NCBI RefSeq assembly: GCF_037055355.1
Contig: NZ_CP146350.1
Span: forward strand, 5,665,001 to 5,729,000
Direction of reading: 5' to 3'
Source: Streptomyces sp. DG1A-41
GTDB taxonomy: Bacteria; Actinomycetota; Actinomycetes; Streptomycetales; Streptomycetaceae
DNA: 64,000 nucleotides
Shown one piece after another: positions 1-9,333 of this stretch. The notes below the pieces were generated by a model that was not told where the DNA came from, ran no database searches, and worked only from the letters and a program-made list of their open reading frames with translations. How positions within the stretch are numbered: position 1 is the stretch's first letter; every line of letters starts with the position of its first letter. The position numbers and the translations under genes are program-made.

Positions 1-86
1 TCTCATCTTTACGAAACGGTTCTGTCCTTCCCCGCCCGACCGGCGGTAGCTTCCGCCCCGTACGGAGAACCAGCGCTGGAGGACCT

Positions 87-881
87 ATGCACGGGCCCAC
101 CCCGCCCCTGCCACTGCCCACCGACCGGCTGCGGTTCGCGATGCCGCCGATGCACGAGTCGGTCGAGGACGAGCGCCGGCACCGCAAGGAACGGCTCGCG
201 GGCGCCCTGCGGATCTTCGGGCGGCTCGGCTACGAGGACGGCGTGTCCGGGCACATCACCGCCCGCGACCCGGAGTACACCGACTGCTTCTGGGTCAACC
301 CGTTCGGCATGCCCTTCCGGCACGTCACCGTGAGCGACCTGGTGCTCGCCAACCAGGACGGCCAGGTCGTCGACGGCGAGTACCACGTCAACCAGGCCGC
401 CTTCACCGTGCACGCCCAGGTCCACGCCGCCCGCCCCGACGTGGTCGCCGTCGCCCACTGCCACTCGGTGCACGGCCGGACGCTCGCAGCCCTCGGCGAA
501 CTGCTGGAGCCGATCACCCAGGAGAGCTGCGCCTTCTACGAGGACCACGCCCTCTACGACGCCTACACCGGCGTCGTCGTCGACGCCGAGGAGGGGCGGC
601 GCATCGCGGCCGCGCTCGGCTCCCGCAAGGCGCTCGTGCTGCGCAACCACGGGCTGCTGACCGTCGGCGACTCGGTGGACGCCGCCGCCTGGTGGTACGT
701 GTCGATGGAACGGTCCTGCCAGGTGCAGCTGACGGCGCAGGCGGCCGGGCGGCCGGTCCGCATCGACCACCGGATGGCGGTGGCGACGCGGGAACAGCTG
801 GGGGGCGACCTGGTGGCGTGGATCAACTACCAGCCGATGTGGCAGGAGGTCAGCCGCAGTGAGCCGGATCTGCTGAGCTGA
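87..881 (+). CDS. class II aldolase/adducin family protein
   Basis: Probable zinc-dependent class II aldolase/adducin-domain protein of 264 aa, cytoplasmic. Metal ligands of the family are visible: an AHCHSVHG segment with the His-x-His pair at about residues 124 and 126, and a third His in RNHGLLTVG near residue 188. An earlier segment around residues 50-60 (GVSGHITAR) matches the conserved substrate/phosphate loop. The ATG at 87 has GGAGG a few bases upstream. Members of this family act on sugar phosphates (fuculose-phosphate or ribulose-phosphate type) or on small aldols, and the substrate cannot be named from sequence alone. The gene converges on the next one (12-bp gap) and stands alone as far as the window shows. 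Family call confident, reaction unknown. Confidence 0.88.
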   Translation: MHGPTPPLPLPTDRLRFAMPPMHESVEDERRHRKERLAGALRIFGRLGYEDGVSGHITARDPEYTDCFWVNPFGMPFRHVTVSDLVLANQDGQVVDGEYHVNQAAFTVHAQVHAARPDVVAVAHCHSVHGRTLAALGELLEPITQESCAFYEDHALYDAYTGVVVDAEEGRRIAAALGSRKALVLRNHGLLTVGDSVDAAAWWYVSMERSCQVQLTAQAAGRPVRIDHRMAVATREQLGGDLVAWINYQPMWQEVSRSEPDLLS

Positions 882-893
882 GCGGCCGGCCCG

Positions 894-1793
894 TCAGAAG
901 CCGCGGAGCACCGCTGCCTTCGCCACGGCGAACTCCTCGTCGGTGAGCACACCGTCCCGGTGCAGCTCGCCCAACTCGCGCAGACGGCGCAGCAGTACGT
1001 CGTGGTGGTCGGCCGCGGGCGGTACGGCGGGTGCCGGACGGGGGCCGGCGTGCACACCGGCCTCGCGGTTGTCAGCCGCGGTGCGGGTGGACGGGTGCGG
1101 CAGCCGGGCGGTCACCGCCGTCGCGACGAGCGCGGTCAGCAGGTCGCGGCGGGCGCTGCCCCACAGGTCCAGGGCGTACGGGTCCTTCTCCGGCGGCAGT
1201 TTCGAGAACACCGTCTCGCGGGTGACGAAACGCAGACAGCCGTCCTCGTAACCGGAGTTCGGCAGCCACTCGACCTGGACGAGGTCACCCAGGTCGACGA
1301 TGCGCGGGCCGGTGGCGCGTTTGACCCGCTCGGAGGTGTCGGCCCAGTCGATCCGTACCCGGGTCCCGTCGAAGGACACCGTCCCGTCGGACGAGCGCAC
1401 CGACACCGGAACCGGCGGGCCGGGCAGCAGATAGGCCCTCACCGGCTCCTTCGGGATCTGGTCGAGCAGCAGCGCGCGGCGGATCTCCTCGGCGACGTAC
1501 TCGGCGACCCCCGTCCGGTCGACGTCCACCGCCAGCCGGTACGGATCGGCCGCGTCCGGCAGCCGTCCGCCGGTCGCCTGGAGCAGCGGGTCGGCGCCCT
1601 CCCGCAGCCGCAACCTGAGCCGTCCGCGCTTGCGTTCGGGTTCGAGGACCACACCCGAGACCGCCTCCAGCGGCACGGTGATCTCCCCGTACGTCTGCCG
1701 GAACAGCGACACGGAGCGGTGCAGACCGGGCGTGATCCGGATCGTGCTGCCGTCGAAGGCCCAGGTCCCGTCCCGCTGGATGATCTCGGCCAT
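894..1793 (-). CDS. DUF4429 / SHOCT domain protein
   Basis: Predicted cytoplasmic protein of 299 aa. The N-terminal two thirds look like two copies of a DUF4429-type beta-rich domain: each copy has a W-x-FDG/SFDG start and an EERVRR-like arginine-rich stretch (residues ~5-110 and ~135-240). The last ~35 residues form a SHOCT motif (LRRLRELGELHRDGVLTDEEFAVAK), a short helical module common at actinobacterial C-termini and thought to mediate oligomerisation. The ATG at 1793 is the natural start. No enzymatic motif is visible and the function is unknown. It converges on the aldolase gene and is divergent from the membrane protein that follows. Confidence 0.85.
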   Translation of the reverse strand: MAEIIQRDGTWAFDGSTIRITPGLHRSVSLFRQTYGEITVPLEAVSGVVLEPERKRGRLRLRLREGADPLLQATGGRLPDAADPYRLAVDVDRTGVAEYVAEEIRRALLLDQIPKEPVRAYLLPGPPVPVSVRSSDGTVSFDGTRVRIDWADTSERVKRATGPRIVDLGDLVQVEWLPNSGYEDGCLRFVTRETVFSKLPPEKDPYALDLWGSARRDLLTALVATAVTARLPHPSTRTAADNREAGVHAGPRPAPAVPPAADHHDVLLRRLRELGELHRDGVLTDEEFAVAKAAVLRGF

Positions 1794-1907
1794 GAGGGAA
1801 TTCTCGCAGCCAGGTCAACACGGCACGCCGAAGTTCACTCGTGCTGACCGGGCCGGGCGGACGCGGACCGGGTGGTGAAGGGATAATCCGCTGTCGTCGC
1901 ACAGGAG

Positions 1908-3371
1908 TTGTACAGCGGTGTTTCCGGGGTCCGGAAGACCGACGGTGGTGGGGTCGCGGGAAGGCGGGCGTCGGGCGTGACGGTGCGCGAGGCGGGGCAG
2001 GGCGGCGCGGGTGCGTATGCGGGTCGGTACACCGGCGGGGCCGCGGGTGGGTATGCCGGCGGGTATGCGGGCGGCCACGGCAGTGTGCAGGGAGGGGGGC
2101 CCGGAGGTATGGACGGCGGTGTGCACGGAGGTCCGCACGGCGGTGGGTGCGCCTGTGGGGACTGCCCGCACGGGGCGCGCGAGGGGCACCGGCGGGCCCT
2201 CGCCGCGTTCCTGCGCAGGCGCGACGAGTTCGCGGCCGGGCAGGGGCTGCCGGCCGCGGTGGCCCACTCCGCCTCGGCTTCCCGCCAGTGGGTCTCGGAG
2301 GAACTGGCGCAGTCCGCGGAACTCGTCGCCGAGCGCGGCCGGGCCGAGGGCCGGGCCCGGCGGGCCGGCCTGTGGCGCCGCACGGCGGGTGTGGTGTGGG
2401 CGGCCGTCGTGCTGTTGCTGCTCGGACAGTCCCTCACCGCGGTCGGCGCGGGCTGGACGGCGGCCCGTACGGCCGGGCTGGCCGCCGCGCTGGTGGTCGC
2501 CGGGGCGCTGACGGCGGCGTCGTGGTTCCACCGGGCGAAGGGCGGTGCGCTGGCGCCCGTCATCGGTGAGGACAACCGGCTGTCCACCTCCCGCACGGTC
2601 GCCGGGGCATGGGTGCTCTTCGTGGCCTACTCGGTGCTCGTGCTGGCCGGGCGGCTGGCGGGCGCCTCCCGGCACGCCGACCGGGACGCGCTGCTCTCCG
2701 GGCTGGAACTCGCCCGCGGGGCCGGGGTCGTCACCGTGCTCGCCGTGGTGTGCGTGATCGCCGTGCTCGTGCGGCGTGTGGTCGGGCTGCGCGTGCTGGG
2801 GCAACGGCTCCAGAAGGTACCCGCCGACCGGCCGCGCGCCGCCGACCTGCTGACCGACGACGCCGGCCGGGGAACCTTCGCCGACATCCAGTACGTCGTG
2901 ATCAGCGCCGTCGCCCTGGTCTTCGCGGCGGTACGGCTGGCCAGGCGGCCGGACCAGCTGCCGGATCTGCCGTGGGGGCTGGCGGTGGTGGTCCTGGTGT
3001 CGGCGGCGACGTACCTGGCCGGCAAGTACGCGGAGGGCGGCCGGCCGGTCATCCTCTCCGTCGTGCGGTCGCGGGAGGCGGGGGACCTGGACGGGCCGAT
3101 CCGCACGGGCGACGACATCGAGATCCGGGGCGCCGGGTTCGTGCCGCCGGGTGCGCAGGGCGCGGACCGGCTGGCCCGGATGGTCGTCCGCGTCGGTGCC
3201 GTCCATGTGCACGTCCCGTTGGTGCCGGTGCCCGGGGGTTTCAGCAACCCGACGGACACGCTCCTGACCGTGCCGGTGCCGGCGGATGTGGAGCCGGGGC
3301 GGGTGGAGGTACAGGTGGTCACGGCGGCGGGGGTGGAGACGAACCGGTATGTGGTTGATGTGACGGAGTGA
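1908..3371 (+). CDS. polytopic membrane protein with C-terminal IPT-like domain
   Basis: Unrecognised membrane protein, up to 487 aa. The N-terminus is Gly/Tyr/His-rich with AGGYAGGY-like repeats, then a Cys/His cluster (GCACGDCPHGA, residues ~80-90), a charged helix, about six hydrophobic segments between residues ~160 and 380, and a ~110-residue C-terminal domain. That domain resembles an IPT/TIG beta-sandwich (GDDIEIRGAGF, and SNPTDTLLTVPVP near its end). The start is uncertain. TTG at 1908 has its GGAG directly adjacent, which is poor spacing. GTG at 1977, or ATG at 2109 with a GGAGGG run about 10 nt upstream, may be used; the latter would drop the Gly-rich repeat. The downstream gap to 3668 holds a GC-rich hairpin but no further gene that I can support. 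Confidence 0.75.
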   Translation: MYSGVSGVRKTDGGGVAGRRASGVTVREAGQGGAGAYAGRYTGGAAGGYAGGYAGGHGSVQGGGPGGMDGGVHGGPHGGGCACGDCPHGAREGHRRALAAFLRRRDEFAAGQGLPAAVAHSASASRQWVSEELAQSAELVAERGRAEGRARRAGLWRRTAGVVWAAVVLLLLGQSLTAVGAGWTAARTAGLAAALVVAGALTAASWFHRAKGGALAPVIGEDNRLSTSRTVAGAWVLFVAYSVLVLAGRLAGASRHADRDALLSGLELARGAGVVTVLAVVCVIAVLVRRVVGLRVLGQRLQKVPADRPRAADLLTDDAGRGTFADIQYVVISAVALVFAAVRLARRPDQLPDLPWGLAVVVLVSAATYLAGKYAEGGRPVILSVVRSREAGDLDGPIRTGDDIEIRGAGFVPPGAQGADRLARMVVRVGAVHVHVPLVPVPGGFSNPTDTLLTVPVPADVEPGRVEVQVVTAAGVETNRYVVDVTE

Positions 3372-3668
3372 GGCTGGCGGGTACGTCCCGGTTCTGCTGC
3401 CGCAGGCCGCCGGTCCGGGCCGCCGTGGCCGTCCTGGCTGTCGGCAGTCGTGCCGCCTGGGGCGGCGCCCGCCCCAAAGAAGCGGCACCCCGCTCCGCCG
3501 GGCCGTGGGCCCACCCGGCCCCAGCTCAACCGCCGGGCACCTGGAGACGCCGGTTGCCTCGCTCCCCAGTGACAAAAGCCGCCGCACAGGATTGAGCCGG
3601 GCCGGTTCGTCGTACGTATGGTCTGATGAGGGGGTCTCGGCACCGGCGGCGAGAGGCGGCTAGCAGCG

Positions 3669-4199
3669 ATGACTCACCGTATGCGAGCGGACACGCACAC
3701 CTCCCACTCCGGCAGTGGAGGAGACTGGCGGGACACCGCCGTCCGCTACGCCCTCCTTCCCCTTCGGGTCTTCCTCGGCGTCACCTTCATCTACGCCGGC
3801 CTGGACAAGATCACGGACAGCGCCTTCATGAAGGACGCCGGCTCCGGCTCGGTCGGCGACATGATGCGTGCCGTCCGCGACTCCTCCGCCATCCCCGCCC
3901 TGGTCGACCTCTCTTTGAAGAGCCCTGTCGGCTTCGGCTACGCCATCGCCTTAGGAGAACTGGCCGTCGGCATCGGCACCCTGCTCGGCCTCCTCGCCCG
4001 CCTGGCCGCACTCGGCGGTGCGCTGATCTCCCTCAGCCTGTGGCTGACCGTGAGCTGGGCCTCCGACCCGTACTACTACGGCAACGACCTCGCCTACCTC
4101 ATGGCCTGGATCCCCCTCGTACTCGCGGGCGCTCCCCTGCTCTCCGTGGATGCCGCCTTGAGGTCACGGCGACGGCAGAGGACAGGGAGTTACCGGTAG
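3669..4199 (+). CDS. DoxX family membrane protein
   Basis: Membrane protein of 176 aa resembling the DoxX/MauE-like family of four-helix integral membrane proteins. After a polar N-terminus (~25 residues) comes the family hallmark LRVFLGVTFIYAGLDKI with the start of helix 1. A loop and three further hydrophobic helices follow (YAIALGELAVGIGTLLGL; LGGALISLSLWLTVS; LAYLMAWIPLVLAGAPLL). DoxX proteins are linked to thiosulfate or thiol redox chemistry in some bacteria, but the partner here is not visible. ATG at 3669 is preceded by a weak GAGGCGGC ribosome site. Monocistronic in this window, convergent with the next operon. Confidence 0.87.
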   Translation: MTHRMRADTHTSHSGSGGDWRDTAVRYALLPLRVFLGVTFIYAGLDKITDSAFMKDAGSGSVGDMMRAVRDSSAIPALVDLSLKSPVGFGYAIALGELAVGIGTLLGLLARLAALGGALISLSLWLTVSWASDPYYYGNDLAYLMAWIPLVLAGAPLLSVDAALRSRRRQRTGSYR

Positions 4200-4235
4200 T
4201 GCGGCAGTGGGCTGGGCAGCGGGCGGAGCCCGTGG

Positions 4236-4478
4236 TCAGGCGGCCATGTCCGGACCGGGTTCGTCGGTGGCGGTACGCCCCGACGTACGGCGTCGGCGTA
4301 TACGGCCCGTCAGGATCCCTACCGCGCCGGCCAGGCACAGCCCGCCCGTGACGAGGGGTATCGCCACGAACCACGGGGTCTCCCAGGCGCCGCCCGCGTC
4401 ACCGGCGTAGAGGACGCCCACCAGAGTGAGGAAGGCTCCGGCGACCAGCCTTCCGGGCTGGAGTTCATGAAGCAGCAC
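4236..4478 (-). CDS. small two-helix membrane protein
   Basis: Protein of 80 aa with two hydrophobic segments (residues ~12-27 and ~37-57) followed by an Arg-rich tail (RIRRRRTSGR) that would sit in the cytoplasm. Its start overlaps the 3-prime end of the PspC/LiaF-like gene by 14 bp in the same direction, so it is very likely translated from the same mRNA and may belong to the same envelope-stress module. No known family recognised. Confidence 0.72.
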   Translation of the reverse strand: MLLHELQPGRLVAGAFLTLVGVLYAGDAGGAWETPWFVAIPLVTGGLCLAGAVGILTGRIRRRRTSGRTATDEPGPDMAA

Positions 4479-5987
4479 GGGCCACCTCCGCCTGTCCCAT
4501 GCCGACCTGGAGATCCAGGTCGATGGTGCCCGACTTCCTGACGCCTTCGGCGGGGGAGAGGGTCATCTCCTTGTGCTGGCCGGGTTTCACGTCCACGTCC
4601 TTCTTGTCGTCGCCCGGCAGCTGGAGGTCTCCGATACCTACGTCGACACTCAGCCGCACGGTCACGTCCTCGGGCACGAGCACCTTCACCTGGCCCACGC
4701 CGACGTCGGCGCGTGTGGTGACGGTCTGGTTCCGGTCTATGTCCATCCTGGTCAGGTCCAGGGTGCCGACGCCCGTGCCCACGTCGTACCGCCGGTGTAC
4801 GTCCGCCACCGTGGTGGGCTGCCAGGTCGTGCGGGTCCACTGGGTGCCGATGTCCTTGGGCAGTGCCGCCGAGCCGGCGAGCAGGCCGGCCGTGATGACC
4901 GCCAGGAGGATGGAGCCGGCGCCGGTCCGCCCCAGGAAGGCGCTGACCGCTATGCCGAGGCCCAGGACGGCGAGCGCGCAGGACAGGCCGGTCTGGAGAC
5001 TCGTGCCGAGCGGGTGCTGGTCCCAGGTGAGGCTCGTGCCCAGGGCACCCGCGAGCAAGGCCAGCAGGAAGACCCAGCCGCCGATCCAGCGGGGGCCGCG
5101 CGGCTTGGGCGGCCGGGTGTGCGGGGCGGGTATGTCCTCGCGGTCGCGGGGCTGGACGCCGAGGCTGACGTTGATGGCTGCCGCGATGTCCAGGTCGCGG
5201 GAGTCGCGGGGGCCCCAGAGATAGCCCGTGCCGCCGATGTGGGTGCCGTCCTTGACGATCGGGTCGCGCCACCAGGAGGGCGACGTCAGGAGCACCGGCG
5301 GCGCCTGCGGCTCCGGCGGGGCGTCGGCGACGGCCTGGGCGGCGATGGGGACTCCCCGGCTCGAGCGCAGTCGAGAGCTTGGGGAAGGGTCGGGGCTGGG
5401 GGCGCCGCGCTGGTGCGACCAGTAACCGGCGCCAGCGAGGAGGAGGGAGAGGACGACGGCGAAGGTCAGCACCCCCCCGTTGTTCAGCAGGGTCAGGAAC
5501 ACTCCGCAGCCGACCAGCGCGAACAGCACGGCCGTCAGGGCCTGGCCGTCGACACGGCCGGTCAGCAGCCTGCGCACCTCGTTCTCGTCCTCGTCGTCGT
5601 ACGGGACGAAGAGCCAGGCGAAACCGTAGAAGAGGAGGCCGACGCCGCCGGTGGCGGAGAGCACCGCGAGGGTGATCCGGAAGATCACCGGGTCCATGTC
5701 GCACTGCCGCCCGAGCCCGGCGCAGACGCCGGCCAGAGCCTTGTGACGGCGGTCGCGCCGGAACCTGTGCGGCGGTCCGGGAGGGATGGCCTCCCCGGCC
5801 GGGTCGGTCGCTTCGGGCGTACCTCCTCGCTGTTCTCCCGCGTCCGCGGGCTCGTGCGCGCGCGGGGGCGCGGGGAGCCGGCGGACGCGGCGTCCGCGGC
5901 GGGCGCGGCATCCTGCGGCCCGGCGCCCGGTGGGCGCGGGCCGGAGCCGGGTCCCAAACCCGTCGCGGCGTGCTCGTGATCGGTCAT
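4465..5987 (-). pseudogene. PspC / LiaF-like membrane protein, frameshifted
   Basis: Envelope-stress modulator resembling a PspC domain fused to a LiaF-type C-terminus. The natural start is the ATG at 5987 (MTDHEHAATG), and that frame reads an Ala/Pro-rich tail to about 5860. From about 5840 downwards the next frame carries a normal PspC core (RRHKALAGVCAGLGRQCDMD), the first membrane segments, more helices and a beta-rich C-terminal region (VGVGQVKVLVPEDVTVRL). The two halves are offset so that one missing base in the GC-rich run at about 5850-5880 would restore one protein of ~505 aa. The second frame has no ATG, GTG or TTG before 5697, and starting there would cut the PspC domain in half. 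Either real decay or a sequencing error in a G-run. Head-to-head with the histidine kinase and regulator genes. Confidence 0.72.
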
Positions 5988-6165
5988 GGGTCCATGGTGA
6001 CGGGCGCGGCGGTGCGGCGGCAGTCGGAATGACCCTGGCCGGACCCTGATATCGGCCCTGAGGGACGGCTCGGGAAGCGTTCGAGGGGCCGGGGTTCGGA
6101 GATCAGGGGAGTCTCCGGGGTCGACCCTGATGCTCGGGCCTTCCGGCCGTGTGACCATCAATGGC
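5988..6165. promoter_or_regulatory. divergent promoter region of Lia/Psp-like module
   Basis: The 178 bp between the start of the LiaF/PspC-like gene (5987, minus) and the kinase (6166, plus) must hold both promoters. I cannot fix either -10 box with confidence and no clear operator palindrome is visible. Neither gene has a strong ribosome site, so near-leaderless transcripts are possible. Confidence 0.4.
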
Positions 6166-7458
6166 ATGTCGGAAGCCGCAGCAGCGCCACTCGCCGAGCC
6201 GCGGCCGCCGCGCAAGCTCTACCGCAGCAGTGACGGACGCTGGCTCGGTGGTGTGGCGCGGGGGCTCGCCGGGCACCTCGGGCTGCCCGTGATCTGGGTA
6301 CGGCTCGTCTTCGTCGGCCTGTTCATGGCCGACGGCCTCGGTGCGCTGCTGTACGCCGCGTTCTGGTTCTTCGTCCCGCTCGGCGTCGGCGGGGTCGAGG
6401 CGCAGAAGCCGCCGTCGCTGGTCGCCCCGGAGACCTCGCCCGACGGCCGCCGCAGACTCGTCGCCCGCAGGCCCGACAAGGGCCAGATAGTGGCCCTGCT
6501 CCTCATGGTCGTCGTGGCCATGGTGTTCGTGGGCAACGTGAACCTCAGCGGTGGGGCCAGGGCGTATCTCTGGCCGACGGTGCTCGTCGGCGCGGGCGTG
6601 GCCCTGGTCTGGCGGCAGGCGGACAACGCCCGCCGGGCCCGCTGGGTCGAGGTCGGCCGCCGCCGGCGCACGGTGACGCTGCTGCGCTCGGTGGGCGGCG
6701 TCCTGCTGGTGACGGCGGGCGTCTCCGCCATCTTCGTGCTCCAGGGCTCCGCCGCCCACCTCGGATCCGTCCTCCAGGCGGCCCTCGCGGTCCTCGTCGG
6801 CATAACGCTCCTGGCCGGCCCGTATCTGGTGCGCATGACGCAGGACCTGTCCGAGGAGCGCCTGATGCGCATCCGCGCCCAGGAGCGCGCGGAGGTCGCG
6901 GCCCATGTCCACGACTCGGTGCTGCACACCCTCACGCTGATCCAGCGCAACGCGGAGAACGCGAACGAGGTGCGCCGCCTCGCCCGTGCCCAGGAGCGCG
7001 ACCTGCGCACCTGGCTGTACAAGCCCGAGGGCACCGGCAAGGACGAGGCGGACGAGCCGACCACCCTCGCCGACGCGGTGCGGCGCAACGCGGCCGAGGT
7101 GGAGGACAAGCACGGCGTGCCCATCGAGGTCGTGGTCGTGGGCGACTGCCCGCTCGACGAGAGAATCGGCGCACAGATGCAGGCCGCGCGCGAAGCAATG
7201 GTGAACGCCGCCAAGTACGGTGGCGAGGGCGGAGCCGTACAGGTCTTCGCCGAGGTCGAGGGGAAGACGGTCTTCGTGTCCGTGCGGGACCGCGGCCCCG
7301 GCTTCGACCTCGACTCGATACCCGCCGACCGGATGGGTGTCAGAGAATCGATCATCGGCCGCATGGAGCGCAACGGCGGCACAGCGCGGCTGCGCGCGGT
7401 GCCGGACGGCGGCACGGAGGTCGAGTTGGAGATGGAGAGGGCGGAGAAGACGTCATGA
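6166..7458 (+). CDS. PspC-domain sensor histidine kinase (HisKA_3 type)
   Basis: Membrane sensor kinase of ~430 aa from the ATG at 6166 (an ATG at 6130 or GTG at 6151 is also in frame). The N-terminus is a PspC domain (LYRSSDGRWLGGVARGLAGHL, then two helices to FFVPLGVGG). Four more hydrophobic segments follow between residues ~105 and 230. The cytoplasmic part has a HisKA_3 dimerisation helix with the phospho-accepting His in HVHDSVLHTL, and a NarL/LiaS-type ATPase domain with N-box REAMVNAAKYGG and G-box RDRGPGFDLDSI. The stop overlaps the start of the response regulator by 4 bp (ATGA), so the pair is co-translated. With the divergent LiaF-like gene it forms a LiaFSR-like module that by family knowledge senses cell-envelope stress. 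Confidence 0.9.
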   Translation: MSEAAAAPLAEPRPPRKLYRSSDGRWLGGVARGLAGHLGLPVIWVRLVFVGLFMADGLGALLYAAFWFFVPLGVGGVEAQKPPSLVAPETSPDGRRRLVARRPDKGQIVALLLMVVVAMVFVGNVNLSGGARAYLWPTVLVGAGVALVWRQADNARRARWVEVGRRRRTVTLLRSVGGVLLVTAGVSAIFVLQGSAAHLGSVLQAALAVLVGITLLAGPYLVRMTQDLSEERLMRIRAQERAEVAAHVHDSVLHTLTLIQRNAENANEVRRLARAQERDLRTWLYKPEGTGKDEADEPTTLADAVRRNAAEVEDKHGVPIEVVVVGDCPLDERIGAQMQAAREAMVNAAKYGGEGGAVQVFAEVEGKTVFVSVRDRGPGFDLDSIPADRMGVRESIIGRMERNGGTARLRAVPDGGTEVELEMERAEKTS

Positions 7459-8195
7459 GCGACCCGACCGAGGCGAACGGTACGGCGGGATCGGCGGAGG
7501 CGGCCGGGCCCGCGGAGTCGGGCGGCGGCCCGGGGCGTCGCGTGCGCGTGGTCCTCGTGGACGACCACCGCATGTTCCGTACGGGGGTCCAGGCCGAGAT
7601 CGGGCGGACCGAGCAGACCGGTGTGGAGGTCGTCGGCGAGGCCGCGGACGTGGACCAGGCGGTCACGGTCATCACCGCCACCCGGCCCGAGGTGGTCCTC
7701 CTCGACGTGCACCTGCCCGGCGGCGGTGGTGTCGAAGTGCTGCGTCGCTGCGCCCCGTTGATGGCCGACGCCGAACAGCCCGTCCGTTTCCTCGCGCTGT
7801 CCGTGTCGGACGCCGCCGAGGACGTGATCGGTGTGATCCGCGGCGGGGCCCGCGGGTACGTCACCAAGACGATCACGGGCTCCGACCTCGTCGACTCCAT
7901 CTTCCGTGTCCAGGAGGGCGACGCGGTCTTCTCCCCGCGGCTGGCCGGCTTCGTCCTCGACGCCTTCGCCTCCACGGACGCGCCGCCGGTCGACGAGGAC
8001 CTGGACCGCCTCACCCAGCGCGAGCGTGAGGTGCTGCGGCTCATCGCCCGGGGGTACGCGTACAAGGAGATCGCCAAGCAGCTGTTCATCTCGGTGAAGA
8101 CGGTCGAGTCGCATGTCTCGGCGGTCCTCCGCAAGCTCCAGCTCTCCAACCGGCACGAGCTGACGCGGTGGGCGACGGCTCGCCGGCTGGTGTGA
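7455..8195 (+). CDS. NarL/LuxR-family response regulator (LiaR-like)
   Basis: Response regulator of 246 aa. Receiver domain from ~residue 29: acidic pair VDDHR (Asp36-Asp37), phospho-acceptor Asp84 in VVLLDVHLPG, conserved Lys138 in GYVTKTITG. The C-terminal LuxR/GerE DNA-binding domain starts at LTQREREVLRLIARG and includes the recognition helix segment FISVKTVESHVSAVLRKLQL. An extra Ala/Gly/Glu-rich stretch of ~28 residues precedes the receiver. Its ATG overlaps the kinase stop, which shows translational coupling. The target genes are unknown. The divergent PspC/LiaF-like gene is the most obvious candidate. Confidence 0.92.
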   Translation: MSDPTEANGTAGSAEAAGPAESGGGPGRRVRVVLVDDHRMFRTGVQAEIGRTEQTGVEVVGEAADVDQAVTVITATRPEVVLLDVHLPGGGGVEVLRRCAPLMADAEQPVRFLALSVSDAAEDVIGVIRGGARGYVTKTITGSDLVDSIFRVQEGDAVFSPRLAGFVLDAFASTDAPPVDEDLDRLTQREREVLRLIARGYAYKEIAKQLFISVKTVESHVSAVLRKLQLSNRHELTRWATARRLV

Positions 8196-8265
8196 CGCGG
8201 GAAGCCCGGGCCGCCTGACTGCGGTGGGAGCGGCCGACCCGGCGACGGTGCCGCCGCCGCGCCCG

Positions 8266-9333
8266 TCAGACCACCCGGGTGGCGCCCGTGAACGGCATCT
8301 CGTCGAGCGGGGCGACCCGGACCGGGGCGGAGGGGTTCGGGGCGTGGATCATCCGGCCGTTGCCCACATAGATGCCGACGTGACTGATGCCGGCGTAGAA
8401 GAACACCAGGTCCCCGGGGAGGAGTTCGGAGCGGGAGACGCGGCGGCCCGCGTCGATCTGGGAGTACGTCGTGCGGGGCAGGGAGACGCCCGCGGAGCGG
8501 TACGCGGCCTGGACGAGGCCCGAGCAGTCGAAGGCGTTCGGGCCGGTCGCGCCCCAGACGTAGGGGCTGCCGAGCTTCTGGTAGGCGTAGGACACGGCGG
8601 CGGCCGCGCGGGCGTTGGGCGCCTGCGCGCTGACGGACCCGGGGGCGGCGAGGCGGTCACGCGCACCCGCCGAGGAGCGTGAGGCGCGGTCCGTGCCCGG
8701 CGCTTCGCCGAGCCTGGAACGTTCCTGCGCGCTGAGCCGGGACAGCAGCTGACGCGCGGAGCCCAGCTTGCCGGTGATCGTCTTCTTGTGCCGTCTCAGC
8801 TCCGTCTGCCGTGATTTCAGGGAGGTCAGCTCGATGTGGGCGGCCCCGCGCAGCTGCTCGATCTCCCGGAGCTGCCGGCGTACGCGCGCGACGTCGGCCT
8901 GCTGCCGGTTGCCGGCCCGCTCGACGAACTCGGCGTTCTGGAGGTACCGGTCGGGATCGTCGGACAGGGCGAGCTGGAGCGCGGGGTCGAGGCCGCCCCC
9001 GCGGTACTGGGCGGCGGCGACCGACCCCAGTTCCTCGCGGGCGGAGTTGAGCCGTTCCTCCTTGCGTGCCGCCTGGTCCTGGAGGTCCTTCAGCCGCCGT
9101 CCGGCCGCCTCGGCCTTCTCCTTCGCGCCGTTGTACTTCTCGGTGGCGACCTCCGCATCCTGGTACAGCTCGTCCACCTTGGCCTTGACCTGGCCGGGGG
9201 TGAGCTCAGGTTCGGCGTGTCCGGTGCCGTCGAAGCCCGTCGCGGTCGCCGCGCCCGCGAGGGCGATCGTGGCGGCCGTACGGGCCTTGTTGCCGCTCGC
9301 GGAGCGCTGGCGGGGCTTGCGATGCGCTGCCAC
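8266..9333 (-). CDS. secreted NlpC/P60 peptidoglycan endopeptidase
   Basis: Cell-wall hydrolase of 355 aa that by family knowledge cuts the D-Glu to meso-DAP (or LL-DAP) peptide bond. An N-terminal signal-like segment (Arg/Lys-rich, then TIALAGAATATG to ~residue 40) is followed by a long coiled coil (residues ~45-205, heptad-like Lys/Glu/Leu pattern). The C-terminal NlpC/P60 domain has the catalytic Cys270 in FDCSGL, His318 in SHVGIYVG and a further His in MIHAP. Start is GTG at 9333 with an AGGAAAGG ribosome site. A paralogue lies at 11215-12384. The leader here lacks the GACAGCTAACC core that marks the c-di-AMP riboswitch of that paralogue. Convergent with the response regulator gene. Confidence 0.92.
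   Translation of the reverse strand: MAAHRKPRQRSASGNKARTAATIALAGAATATGFDGTGHAEPELTPGQVKAKVDELYQDAEVATEKYNGAKEKAEAAGRRLKDLQDQAARKEERLNSAREELGSVAAAQYRGGGLDPALQLALSDDPDRYLQNAEFVERAGNRQQADVARVRRQLREIEQLRGAAHIELTSLKSRQTELRRHKKTITGKLGSARQLLSRLSAQERSRLGEAPGTDRASRSSAGARDRLAAPGSVSAQAPNARAAAAVSYAYQKLGSPYVWGATGPNAFDCSGLVQAAYRSAGVSLPRTTYSQIDAGRRVSRSELLPGDLVFFYAGISHVGIYVGNGRMIHAPNPSAPVRVAPLDEMPFTGATRVV

Noticed and set aside
3368..3595. 75-aa frame after the IPT-like membrane protein
   Set aside because: Arg/Ala/Pro-rich, no ribosome site, overlaps a GC-rich hairpin region.
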